64,000 nt of DNA, from the NCBI GenBank assembly GCA_002943765.1, contig PQWQ01000023.1:684501-748500 (forward strand), given 5' to 3'. The stretch is from Psoroptes ovis. Lineage: Eukaryota > Arthropoda > Arachnida > Sarcoptiformes > Psoroptidae. Positions 14,001 to 24,946 of the stretch are shown one piece after another. The notes beneath the pieces were generated by a model. That model ran no database searches and was not told the origin of the DNA. It saw only the letters and a program-made list of their open reading frames with translations. The first letter of the stretch is position 1, and each line of letters begins with the position of its first letter. A program made the position numbers and the translations under genes.

Positions 14001-17000
14001 GCATCAGCTGACAGTAATGTTTAATTAATATTAATTAATAATAATTAATTATAATTTTCGTTTTTTGTTTTTTCGTTTTTTGCTTTGTTTATTTCAAATA
14101 ATTAACAGTTAAAATTAATGATGTGATACGATATGATAATGTTTATTTGTTTATATTAGGTTGTCCGAAAAGTTTTTGCCGATTATATTGTAGAGAAATA
14201 ATTGGGAAAATCGGCAAAAACTTATCGGACAATCTAATACATTGAATAATAAATGAATGTATGGGATGTTTTCAGAACTGAATCTTCAATGTTGAATGTT
14301 CAAAGCCCCTAAATTATCATCACGGAATGTGTATCATCACCAAAATGATGAATCATATATCACCAATGAACATCCTATGTGTGTGTATTCGGATGACACA
14401 CAATGGAATTTCCGCCGTATAAATTCCAATGGACCTAACTTGGGTCCTTTCCTTTTTTATATGAGGTCTTTTATTTCGATTCATTTTTCATTTTTTTAGG
14501 TTTTTTTCAGAGTTTTGACTGGTTGTTTTAAATTGAAATGAAGGAATTTTGAATTCAATTCAATTCATTTCAATCTCATGCATCTTTTTGCATCGTTTTC
14601 CATTCGTTTTCCATTCAAAATACATGTATGAAACATTAATTATTATTATTATTATGATAATTAGGCTCGGAACCATTTGAATAATGGCTAAGGACTATAG
14701 CTAGGCCCAGGATTTAAATTAATTGTTTTTAATCATTATTTTTATCTTTTTTTATTTGTTTTTGTTTTTGTTTTTAAATTCATTTATTTTAAATGAATTT
14801 AAACAAAAAATATTTTCAAAAAACAAAATTTACCCGAACCAAAACGAAACAATAAATTATCTGGATCAAAGTTTCAATGATTCAATGGGCCTTAGTGTTT
14901 CAGTGATTTGTAGGGACCAATATCTGGGGCCGAATTCTACTGATTTCGGCCCAAGTTTGAGTTGATTATGGGCCTTAGTGTTTCGGTGATTTGTAGGGAC
15001 CAGAATTCTGGGGCTGAATTCCACTGATTTCGGCCCGATTCTTTTTCGGGGCTTAAATCTACCAATCTTTGTGGTATATTTTTTGTTCCTTGTTGTTCAT
15101 ATATTGTTCATATTAATATTAATATTCAATTATTTAATTTATTTATTTATACATTTATTAGCATAAAAATATTAGGTTGTCCGAAAAGTTTTTGCCGATT
15201 ATATCGTCGAATCAATCATAAGAAAATCGGTAAAAACTTATCGGACAACCTAATATATGCCTTTATTCCATATATTTTAGTATAATAAGTGTTGCCAAAT
15301 ATGTGTGTGGTAATTTTCACACATATTTCACCCATTATTACGATTATCATAGCGTTCATTATTTGTATTTTGATGATGATGATGATGACATTTTCGTTGC
15401 CTTTTTTTTACACTCGACCTTCAAAACAGTCGAGAATTATTTTCAAAATTTGCTTGACAAGCTGTCACTATTTCCATTGATTGAATAGGAATTGCCCGTA
15501 TCAGTCTCGGGCTAAGCCAAATCGATGCCGTAAAAATTACAACGTAAAAACTCGTCACCGACTGTTTTGTCGTCGAAAAAATTTTCAATTTTTCAAAAAA
15601 AAAAAAAAAAAAATCATTTAATCATATATCACGTTTTGTTGTATATATTGGGTTGTCCCATATGTTCTTGCCGATTTTCCAATTATTTTCTACGATATAA
15701 TTGGCAAAAACTTTTCGGACAACCCAATATATCAACCATGCACAAACTTATATGCGTGCATTTGCATATTTCATGCTATTTATGCTTCAAATTCTTTCAT
15801 TCATTCATTCACTCATTCAATGGGGTTCATTTTAATTGTTTATTGGTTTGGTTAGTTTGGTTGGTTTGGTTGACTGTTTGGTATTTTGGTATTTTAGAAA
15901 TATTAGATTGTCCCATAATTTCTTGCCGTTTTTCGAATGAAAAGAAATTAAAAAACGGCCAGAACTTATGGGACAATCTAATAATTACACACACACACAC
16001 CCATAAATAATTATGGATAACTCCTTTGATGCCAAACAACAACAACAAAAAAAAAAGCATATTTATATGCAAATTAATGTTGGGCGATAATTTAGGGTAA
16101 TAATCGGATAATAATTCGTGCGAAATTCGGGTAATTTGGGTGAAATTCGGGCAAATTACACGGTTGTCCGATAAGTTCTAGCCGATTTTCTCCGATAATT
16201 CCTCGACGATATAATTGGCAAAAATTTTTCGGACAACTCTAATAATAGTTTCCCGAATAATAATAAATGAAATATTTTAAAATCAATAAATTTTTTTCGT
16301 TGTGGTGTTCTCTCTCTCGATGGGTTGAAATAGTAATTATCTATGTGTTGGTAATCAAAGGGTTATGAAAAATTCAATTATTTTCTTTGTTATATGCAGT
16401 TATTATTTACTCATTATTACTTATTTGTCGGGTAATTCATTGCACGGGAATTTTACTCGGGTATTGTTTTGGCTTGAAATTTCACTGATAGTTCGGGTAA
16501 TTTTGTCCCGAAAATTTCTCGGGACAAAATTCCGTAACAAAATTCGTAAATTTCAAAGGCTATGGCCCACAATCGTAGCCATGAATCACCTTAAAAGTCA
16601 TCCGAAAAATTCCCTTTGTACTCTAATTCATATTTACAGGTGATTACAGGTGAATTCCGGAGAAATAATTCAGCCGTTTTTTTTCCGGTTAACTTGGCTC
16701 GCTTTTCGTACGATAGGGTCTAAATAGTAGGACCCTTTATTGAAGATAATTTAATAATTCACTTTTAAATATTGAATACATAATTGAATGAATTATTTGA
16801 TATTTGATGATAATTTTCCATTTGAAATTTACCAGAAAATGGTGAAATGATAATGAAATTAATCCTTTCTTAAAGACATATTTTATTACGTTAGTCTTAG
16901 GCATTATGTATGCATCTGCAGTATTTAAGACTGTCGTAAATTATCGAAGGAAAATTCCTTTGAATTCGGTATTCACAACCCTTAATAATAATAATAGTAA

Positions 17001-20000
17001 TAATAAGATTGGTGAAATATGAGAAATTGAAAATTATTTCGGTTGTCCTATAAGTTTTTGCTGTTTTCTAAATTTTTTTTTTCCATTCGAAAACCGGCAA
17101 CAACTTATCGGACAACCTAATATTTGAAATTATTTATTTTTCTTTTTTTTTACAAAATGGTGGTATCAACCCTGACTGATTTGTATTGTATCACATTCAT
17201 TCACGAATGAATTAAATTGAATTTAATAATATTCAAATTTTTTGAATTTATTAAATTCTGAATTTGAATTTAATAATATAATCTAAAATCAATTCAATTA
17301 TGGAGTTATTCATTCATAAATTAATAATATAATACCAACCGATTGATGACGATAATGGTGATAATTTAAATTCAATGACAAATTTCTACGATATTAACCC
17401 TTAAAACTTGAGCGGTGAGCATCACTCACCATTAGATGTAATGCAGCAACTCGATAGGCGCCCGTCAGTCACCATTTTACATAAGTTGTGAATAATTGTC
17501 GAGCTGTTGGCTCGCTTGCACTGTAAATGCCTCGAGTGTTAACGGTTAATATCTTTATACTAATATGCATCATTGAATTTTACTCGATGCATTCATAAAT
17601 TGATATAATCTTCATGGCACCCCCTTGAACGATATCACATTTTTTTCTTCTTACTCAAATTTCAATGATAATAATCGTTATTATGATGATAATGATGATG
17701 ATAATGATAATAATGATGGTAAGATGATAATAGCAATAATGGTAATCGTTATTTAGTAGTTTTAAATTCTTATTTAAAGATTTCATTTTTTCCCAAAATA
17801 TTCAACTTTAAATCAATTTAAAATATTTTAAATTGATTTAAATCTTTAGATATTTCTCTTCTAAGAATATATTAATGATATTAGTCTACGACGTATTCTT
17901 TGGATCAGAAAAAGATGGAGACATTCTTCTTATTCTTCTTCTTCTTATTCTTCAAAAGACAATTTTAAAACGATTATTTGAATTAAATTTGATTCGTTCC
18001 CAATCCATAACCCCTAATATACGTCTGTAAATGATATGTTCAATGATATATTTGAGCTTAGCTTAGACCCTTGGCTTAGTCAGTTAGACACTTAAACATT
18101 CATTATTACATATTTTTCAAGTATAAGATTCAAGGGTTATAAGGTCTTTGGTTGCTAGGTGGTTTTAGGGGTTATTAAAACCTTATAACCCTGGTAATAT
18201 GGCAAGAATCTAAGGCCCTGGATCATTCAAAGGTTTCTTACAAAGATTTCGATTCCTTTCGACCCTCCATATCCATAGCCCTTAGCCCTTCAAAGATCGA
18301 TTTCAATATTTGAAAATTGAATATTCAGAGTCTCAGAGTTCTCTCTGTGTTGTTCATATTTGTTTGTTTGTTTGATTTAATTTTAGATTATTCAAAAAAA
18401 AACGGAGCATTTAGTTATATAATATAACTATTAGGTTGTCCGAAAAGTTTTTGCTGATCATATCGTGAAGGAATTATGAGAAAATCGGCAAGAACTTATC
18501 GGACAACCTAACTAGAAATGGATTCGAGAGAAACAAAAAAAAAAAAGTCATTTATTATTCGGGGTCTTATTCGGGCACATATTTTCATTTATATGCATCA
18601 ATGTATACAAGGGTACATACCCTGGTACCCAATATATACACAAAATAAACTGATTTCAATCAATATATTACCATCATTATTATTATTATTATTATTATTA
18701 TTCCATGGCCTATCATAAAAATCTGTCGTCCAAAAGTATTGAGCTCTCTCTTTATTATTATTTAAATACATTCAAATCGTGTGTATATGTATTCCAAAGC
18801 TTTATTCATCGCAAAATTGATGATTATCGATGCTTACCATCGACATGGGTTACCATCATTCGTTGTTTATCCACCATTGATTATGTTGATCATGTGTATG
18901 TATGTATATCGACAACGATGCTGTGTTATGGTTCTTGGCTATTGTTTGGCCATCGTTGGCCATAAATGTTGATCATAATTGAATTCTTTTGAATTTTTTC
19001 GAATTCTTTTGAATCACTCTCGTGATCATTTCATTATTTCGGGTGATGAAAAAAAGTTTACTTCGTATGGATTCACAGTGGCCATGGAACATGCATGGAG
19101 CCAACAAATGTTCAAAGCTTAGGGCCCATGTTCCCAGGTCCGCGGGACCCTTGGAATTCGGATCCAAAATTGTTTTTACCAGTTTTTGTTTTTCGAAAAA
19201 TGGAAATTTTAATGAATTTTCAATCATAATCGATTCTTTTTAATCGTTTTTCGGGTTCCCATTTGCCAAAGTCCTAATTTGATTGCATGTTATGAACAGT
19301 TTTCAAATGAATTAATGAGCTTTTCATTCCACATGATTTTTAATGATTTTTTTCTCCCCGAAATGATGTCTATGATTGATTACGGATACATGGACCAGAG
19401 AGAAATTTCATTCATTTTTTTTCTGAATAAATAATCGAGGCCATTCAAAGATCATTTGCGGCAGCAGCCTTTTTAATGATATGAATCACGGTCCATATGA
19501 CCCTTTTCGATGGATTTTTCTTGAAGGAATCCGTTAGAATCCCGAAAACGATTAAGCTTTTTAAGCTCTGGAACATCGATTCGTCACCAAATACCCAAAC
19601 AATCTTGATTAAATCTTGTGTCTTGAGCCGAATCGAATCGATCAATTGGCCTAATCCATTAATTTACTCTTGTTTTATTGATTTTAGACATCTATAACCT
19701 TCTATTTTTAATTATAATCTTCATTTCACTATAGGTAATTGTTTAACATTAACATTATTGAATGATAATAATAATAGCCACAATAATAACAATAATAATG
19801 ATAATAATCCAATAATAACTGATAATAAATTAAAAACAATACGTTTTATACGATCATATTCGGAAGAATTCATATCATCATCAGAAGAACGTGAACGTGG
19901 ATTACAATTTTTTGGTGGTATATCATCATCATCATCCGCATTAAATGGTGGTAATTCACAATTATCATCATCATCATCATCATTGACATTAACATCATCA

Positions 20001-23000
20001 TCACTGACATCATCATCACAGCATCAACAATCAACACAAAAACGTATATCACCATATTTTGATACGGAAACAATATCGACAAATGTAACCATATCGGAAG
20101 GTTCATCATTTGTACATTTACCGTGCCGTGTTAAACAGCTGGGTGATCGTACGGTATGTTCGATTTGATTTAGTTTGATTGTATCAATTATAATTCGATT
20201 GATTTATTGATTTTCATAACAGTTATCTTGGATTAGGCGTCAAGATTTTCAAATATTGACAGGTTAGTACCTCATAGATTAATGTTAATCGATTATTATC
20301 ATTATTTCGATCGATTATTCCTCGATACAAATATCAAATAGTCGGTACATTCACCTATACATCTGATCAACGTTTTCAAGCAATACATCGGGAAAATTCT
20401 GATGATTGGTCATTACAGATTAGTTATCCAAAGAAAAAAGATGCCGGAATATATGAATGTCAGGTAAATTAATTTAAAATTGATCAAATTGATTAATTGA
20501 TTAATCAATTATTTGTCCATTAAAATTCTATTGACCAGATATCAACGATGCCAAAAATGAGTCTATTCATACAGCTAAATGTTGTCGGTAAGTTTTCAAA
20601 ATAAACACAATTAATTAATCGATTTCAATCGATTACTACACAACACAATACATTCATTTTCAATGATCATTTTGAGTCTTGGCAGCTTCTGCCATTTATT
20701 TTGATTCTGCTGCTGCGAATCCAATTCCATTTTCGTTCCAATTCACATATTTGATTCAATGTAAATCTCGTACAAATTATTCAATGTTTGTCCAATGTTT
20801 GTCCGATGCGAAATTGAATGTCCGCTACCGAATTTCCGGGCCTCAAAAAAAAAACAAGTTCAAATAGTTAGGTTGTCCCATAAGTTCTTGCCGATTTTCT
20901 AATAAAAAAAAATTTAAAAAACAGCAAGAACTTATGGGACAGCCCAATTAGTTATTTATCATATTTTAAATTCAGTAACAACAATAGCAACAATAACGAA
21001 ATCCTTGCAGTAATTCAGTTAGAATTGAATGAATGAATGAATGTATGTTTGAATTGAATTCTAAATCGTATTGAATCAAATTATATTGAATCAAATTGAA
21101 TTTTTGGTTGATATATTCGCAAACATTTATCATATTTATATGAATATATCCATAAATATGACCATAAATATTCTTATTTATTTATTTTTCATATTTATTT
21201 AATCATTTATCATTCATTCATTCATTCATTCATTTATTTATTTATTCATTCATTCATTCATTCATTCATTTATTTATTTATAATACGATTTATTTCATGA
21301 TTTATTTTTTCCCCCCCATATATTTTTTTTCAATAATAGTAAGCCGTGCAAAAATTCTCGAAGGTCCAACACTATACCTGAGCAGTGGTTCAACATTAAA
21401 TTTAACTTGTTCAGTAAAAGATACACCCGAACCACCGGATTATATATTCTGGTATTATAATGGACAAGTAAGTATTTGTATTTGTTTATACTTGTATTTG
21501 ATCGTATTTACCATCATTATTATTTGCATTTCATATTTGTATTCGTATTTATAATTTAATCATGATCATTTACCATTTGTCAATGATTAACATTACTTAT
21601 TTGTTATTGTTCACCGAATATCCACCAATTTATATTTTCCGATATGTCCATTACTCAAAAAAAAAAAAAAACGATTAATATGAATTCTATGATTAGTTAC
21701 GATTCGATTCTCTCAGTATGACTCTGTCTAATACTGAATTAATAATAATAATAATAAATTTGATTAATTGATTTCTTGATTTATCGATTCAAGAAAGAAG
21801 AAGAATAAGTAAAGAATCTTCTATTGATTCAGTCGATTCTACTGATTCTTCCCATCTATGATCGACTAATTCAGTTGATTTCAGTCGATTCTACTGATTT
21901 CCATTATTTCATTTATAACTCACTAAATATATTTACAGGGTTTCAAGTTTTAATTCGTAGTTTTAAAATTGAATTTCGTAATATTATAGTGTAAAATTGC
22001 ATTCAAAACTATGAAAATCAACTTGAAAACTACGAAAATTAATTTCAAAACTCTGAATAAAAACTTGAAACCCTGTACTTTATCATTATCCCTATACGAA
22101 ACACACGAAATATTATTTATGGATTTTAATCATTAATTCATTCATTCATTCATTCATTTGATTGAGTAAACATTGAGTAAATTCTTATTAATAATAATTA
22201 AATGAATGAAGCAATGAAACAATCCTTGATCGTCTTGATTCACCCACACAAATTCCCCGATGTATCCCAAGCAGCGCTTTGATTCAATCGATACTTGATC
22301 AATAGCCCTTGATCCTTGATTATCTTGATTATTCGCCTTTTGCTTATCATTCGTATGTATCCCCTCTGGAGCTCTTACATTACCCCACCAACTACGGTAA
22401 ACGAATCAGGTTTAGTTGAATCAATCAATCATTGATAATGATGATGATGATGATGATGGTCGTAAGGTACCATGAAACATGGTACTAAAACATGAACCAT
22501 TCATACATTGATTTTTGAACAAATTGATCAATGAATGAATGAATGATAATAATGATAATTCTTATCATTATTATTTTGAAAATTACCAATAATTTCATCA
22601 AATAATTTCATGATCATAACAATTGGCTTGGCTTAGGCTTTGCGCCATAGCTTATATTGATAATTATTTAATAAATAAATAATCAAGAAATATATTGAAT
22701 AATAATAATAATCGTGAGCAGCACGCAATCAAATTTAATTTGATTAAGATTTCTTGTATTTTTCCAAAGGTTCCAGGGTTTTATCTTCATTTTTTTTTCG
22801 TTTATGATTGTTTTATGTTCTTATGGCCCATAATAATAATGATAATAATGATTTACGATGACCAAGGCCATGGTTTTTGAAAGCTTAGAACAGTGGAAAC
22901 ATAATAATGGGCCCTTATTATCGTTGAATAAGCTTCAAGGGGGAATCAGGTGGTGGGAAATCAGAAATCAAGGATCAAGAAATCTTGAATTTTGGTAAAA

Positions 23001-23833
23001 TTACTTTAAAATTGATCCTTGGAGCCTTCAGATTCTTAGATTTGAAGATTCAAAGTTTAATTATTTGGAATCGAAATTTTCAATTTCTTTCTTTGAAAAT
23101 TCAATTCTTCTCGATGATCATTCATTTATTGGTGATCATAATTGATGGTCGTATGTTTAAATGGTCCATTCACTAATGGTGCTGTTAATTCCATTTTAAT
23201 TGAATTTTGTTCGATGTTTGCTTACGAATCCGATGAAGCATTTGAACATTGCTCGTTTTGATCAATGTTGATCAACGTAAATCAATGCAAATCCATTGTG
23301 TATTTTCAATGATTTCTGGCTTTTAATTGAATCTTGAATTAATTCAAATGAATCTTCAAATTGATTTCAATTCAAAATTATTAAATTTTATTGATTTTTA
23401 TTCAATCAAAAAAAAGGTAATCAATTATGGTTCACCACGTGGTATTAAAGTACATACAGAAAAATCATTGGAAACAATATCAAAATTATTAATATTGAAT
23501 GCTCAAACAAATGATTCGGGTAATTATAGTTGTACACCATCGAATGCTGAATCGGCTCATGTTGCCGTACACGTTCAGAATAATGCAAATGTTGCCGCTA
23601 GTATTCAACATGGTAAACGTAGCGCAAGGTATGGTTGGCTTGCTTGCTTTATTACAGGTTTAATTGATTTAAATTGATTTTAACTTCATTTCTTCCATTT
23701 ATTCAGCCGTGAATTCAACAATAATCGCAACAATGGCTATGGGACTATGGCCGCTTCGAATCGATATGAACAATCGATATTCGTTTTTATGATTGCTATT
23801 TGTACGATGATACTGATGATGGCCTTGATTTGA
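11036..23833 (+). CDS. dpr-like two-Ig-domain cell-surface protein (8 exons)
   Basis: Join 11036-11444, 19735-20153, 20223-20262, 20342-20463, 20539-20587, 21340-21467, 23417-23628, 23707-23833. All junctions are GT-AG and phase-consistent, giving 501 aa. Ig1 has Cys267 (HLPCRV), Trp279 (LSWIRRQDFQILT) and Cys329 (DAGIYECQ). The stretch GTFTYTSDQRFQAIH is a hallmark of the Defective proboscis extension response (Dpr) family. Ig2 has Cys370 (LNLTCSV), Trp384 (FWYYNG) and Cys428 (SGNYSCTPSNAESAHVAVHV). Residues about 480-501 form a hydrophobic tail, either a membrane anchor or a GPI signal. Dprs bind DIP receptors at synapses; that role is family knowledge. A hydrophobic leader sits at about residues 117-133, after a 116-residue Asn/His/Ser-rich extension. 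A second ATG at 11387, in a good initiation context, would give an ordinary N-terminal signal peptide. Exon 2 contributes long Asn and Ser runs before Ig1. The family call is firm; the start codon is uncertain. Confidence 0.88.
12434..12515. repeat. mariner-like palindromic MITE, copy 10
   Basis: In dpr intron 1. GGGTTGTCCCATAAG at the left, TTATTGGACAACCTGAAT at the right; the loop is an unrelated AT stretch. Confidence 0.7.
12710..12794. repeat. mariner-like palindromic MITE, copy 11
   Basis: In dpr intron 1, only about 195 bases after copy 10. TTAGGTTGTCCAAAAAG arm against a worn right arm (TTTTCCGGACAGCTTAAT). Confidence 0.68.
13281..13435 (+). mobile_element. piggyBac-like MITE, copy A
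   Basis: TTAA at each end, then CCCTTAGAACTCGAG at the left and CTCGAGTTTTAAGGG at the right, a near-perfect terminal inverted repeat. TTAA duplication with CCC termini is the signature of piggyBac-type insertion. An internal imperfect palindrome, GGTGAGTGATGCTCACC, lies near the right end. No ORF. In dpr intron 1. Confidence 0.7.
14155..14238. repeat. mariner-like palindromic MITE, copy 12
   Basis: In dpr intron 1. ATTAGGTTGTCCGAAAAG and CTTATCGGACAATCTAAT arms, TA on both flanks. Confidence 0.75.
14885..15044 (+). repeat. Two-copy tandem duplication, 83-bp period
   Basis: ATGGGCCTTAGTGTTTC...GATTTGTAGGGACCA...GGGGC..GAATTC..ACTGATTTCGGCCC occurs twice, starting at 14885 and 14968, with a few substitutions. 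GC-richer than its surroundings, in dpr intron 1. No coding sense recognised. Confidence 0.7.
15171..15254. repeat. mariner-like palindromic MITE, copy 13
   Basis: In dpr intron 1. ATTAGGTTGTCCGAAAAG and CTTATCGGACAACCTAAT arms with TA flanks. The loop TATCGTCGAATCAATCATA is shared in part with copies 7 and 18. Confidence 0.78.
15647..15728. repeat. mariner-like palindromic MITE, copy 14 (hybrid)
   Basis: In dpr intron 1. The left arm is the CCCATATGTTCTTGCC subtype and the right arm is the AAAAACTTTTCGG subtype, although both outer ends read TTGGGTTGTCC/GGACAACCCAA. Confidence 0.75.
15902..15982. repeat. mariner-like palindromic MITE, copy 15
   Basis: In dpr intron 1. ATTAGATTGTCCCATAA and TTATGGGACAATCTAAT arms, TA on both flanks; the inner arm continues CTTGCCGTTTTT/AAAAACGGCCAG. 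Confidence 0.78.
16162..16243. repeat. mariner-like palindromic MITE, copy 16
   Basis: In dpr intron 1. GGTTGTCCGATAAGTTC against ATTTTTCGGACAACTC; the outer ends are worn. Confidence 0.65.
17041..17122. repeat. mariner-like palindromic MITE, copy 17
   Basis: In dpr intron 1. GGTTGTCCTATAAGTTTTTG against CAACAACTTATCGGACAACC; CTGTTTTCTAAA loop type. Confidence 0.7.
17394..17549 (-). mobile_element. piggyBac-like MITE, copy B (opposite orientation)
   Basis: TTAACCCTTAAAACTTGAG at the left end equals the reverse complement of the right end of copy A, and the whole 156 bases match it in reverse, including the GGTGAGCATCACTCACC palindrome and the GGCGCC-like centre. The other end is worn (CTCGAGTGTTAACGGTTAA). 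In dpr intron 1. Confidence 0.68.
18430..18512. repeat. mariner-like palindromic MITE, copy 18
   Basis: In dpr intron 1. TTAGGTTGTCCGAAAAG at the left and CTTATCGGACAACCTAA at the right; loop TCATATCGTGAAGGAATTATG. Confidence 0.75.
18675..18702 (+). repeat. (ATT)n microsatellite
   Basis: About nine ATT units in dpr intron 1; similar shorter runs occur at 2043-2069, 3971-3996 and 4379-4393. Confidence 0.85.
20868..20948. repeat. mariner-like palindromic MITE, copy 19
   Basis: In dpr intron 5. TTAGGTTGTCCCATAAG and CTTATGGGACAGCCCAA arms; the stem continues TTCTTGCCG/AGCAAGAA. Confidence 0.75.
21211..21281 (+). repeat. (ATTC)n/(ATTT)n tetranucleotide tract
   Basis: Alternating runs of CATT and TATT in dpr intron 5, just before the exon 6 acceptor. 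Confidence 0.85.
21934..22077. mobile_element. TIR element of the TACAGGGTTTCAAG family, copy 2 (best ends)
   Basis: Begins TACAGGGTTTCAAGTTTT and ends AAAACTTGAAACCCTGTA, clean inverted termini with TA on both sides, in dpr intron 6. About 144 bases, no ORF. Confidence 0.65.
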
Positions 23834-24946
23834 AATTCAATCTGATCATTGCGATCATCATGTAAATATATGTGACCATCGATATAATAATATATCAACA
23901 AGAACAAACAAATTTGTAACCAAAGACTTGTAACACATGTCACACTAATTTCTCAAATTAACTTGACATTCAAAACACCATTTGTAAAATATAACCATCC
24001 ATGATCCATTGATTGACCCTTGACCATTCATGACATGATCATCCAAAAACATTCGAAAAGTGTTTCACATTCATCTTTGTGTATCTTCATAATTGTTCAA
24101 ATCATTCATTTCATACATTCATTTCATACATTGATTCATTACATTCATTAACCTGTAAATACCCTCTAATCAATCATAATATGTACAAATCATATGATCA
24201 TATAATCACCAATAATCGTTGATTATTAGTTATCAATTGTGTACATATTTAATAATCACAATAATTATCATCATTTAATACGTAAATTGATGTTTTCAAA
24301 TCATTCAAATTCTATTTAAATCATTGACCATTTAAACATTTGTTAAATATTCATTATTATCATTATGATTACATTGAAACATGTTGTTTATTTATCCATT
24401 GATTATTTACTTTCAATTCGATTCAATTCAATTGAATTGAATTCATTCATTTTTTTAAAAAATTGATTGCTCATCATCATCATCAAATTATATAAAGATA
24501 ATAATAATAATAATATAATACAAAATCATTTCCATAGAAATATATATGCATATTTAAGTATTCAAAGGATTTAAAAACGAAGAAATGAAATAAAATTTTT
24601 TATTTTCAAATCATTTTAAATTAGTTCTAAATTATGTATAATAATATAACATGTATAATCTTATGATAAGAGGGTCGCTTGACCAGGGTTGTTGATGATC
24701 ATAATTAAGGTTTGTTGTTTAAGAGGTTGCCACCCTGCAATTGATGGCGCAGCACCGCTAACACCCAACACCTAAATGTTGTTTTGGTAAGGTGTAAAAT
24801 GTATCGATGCATGAATGACGCCCAATTGCTTATTGATGTTCATGATGATGATGGCGCTCCTTTATGATGATTTATGACTGTTTAGTTTTAAAATTGAAGA
24901 AATCAAATGAAATTGCTGCCACTGCTGACTTATATGTCATTGTTGA
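23834..24946. other. Convergent 3' intergenic region, dpr and NCKX
   Basis: AT-rich with no ORF. AATAAA at about 24589 on the plus strand and a TTTTATT-type complement nearby (about 24598) would serve as poly(A) signals for the two convergent genes. Confidence 0.5.

Noticed and set aside
15567..16010. 147-residue plus-strand frame in dpr intron 1
   Set aside because: It runs through two hairpin MITEs (copies 14 and 15) and poly-A; the LGCPxxSCRFSN-type words come from the MITE arms and recur in other false frames.
19870..20109. Met-rich minus-strand frame opposite dpr exon 2
   Set aside because: Antisense reading of the Ser/TCA run in a well-supported exon.
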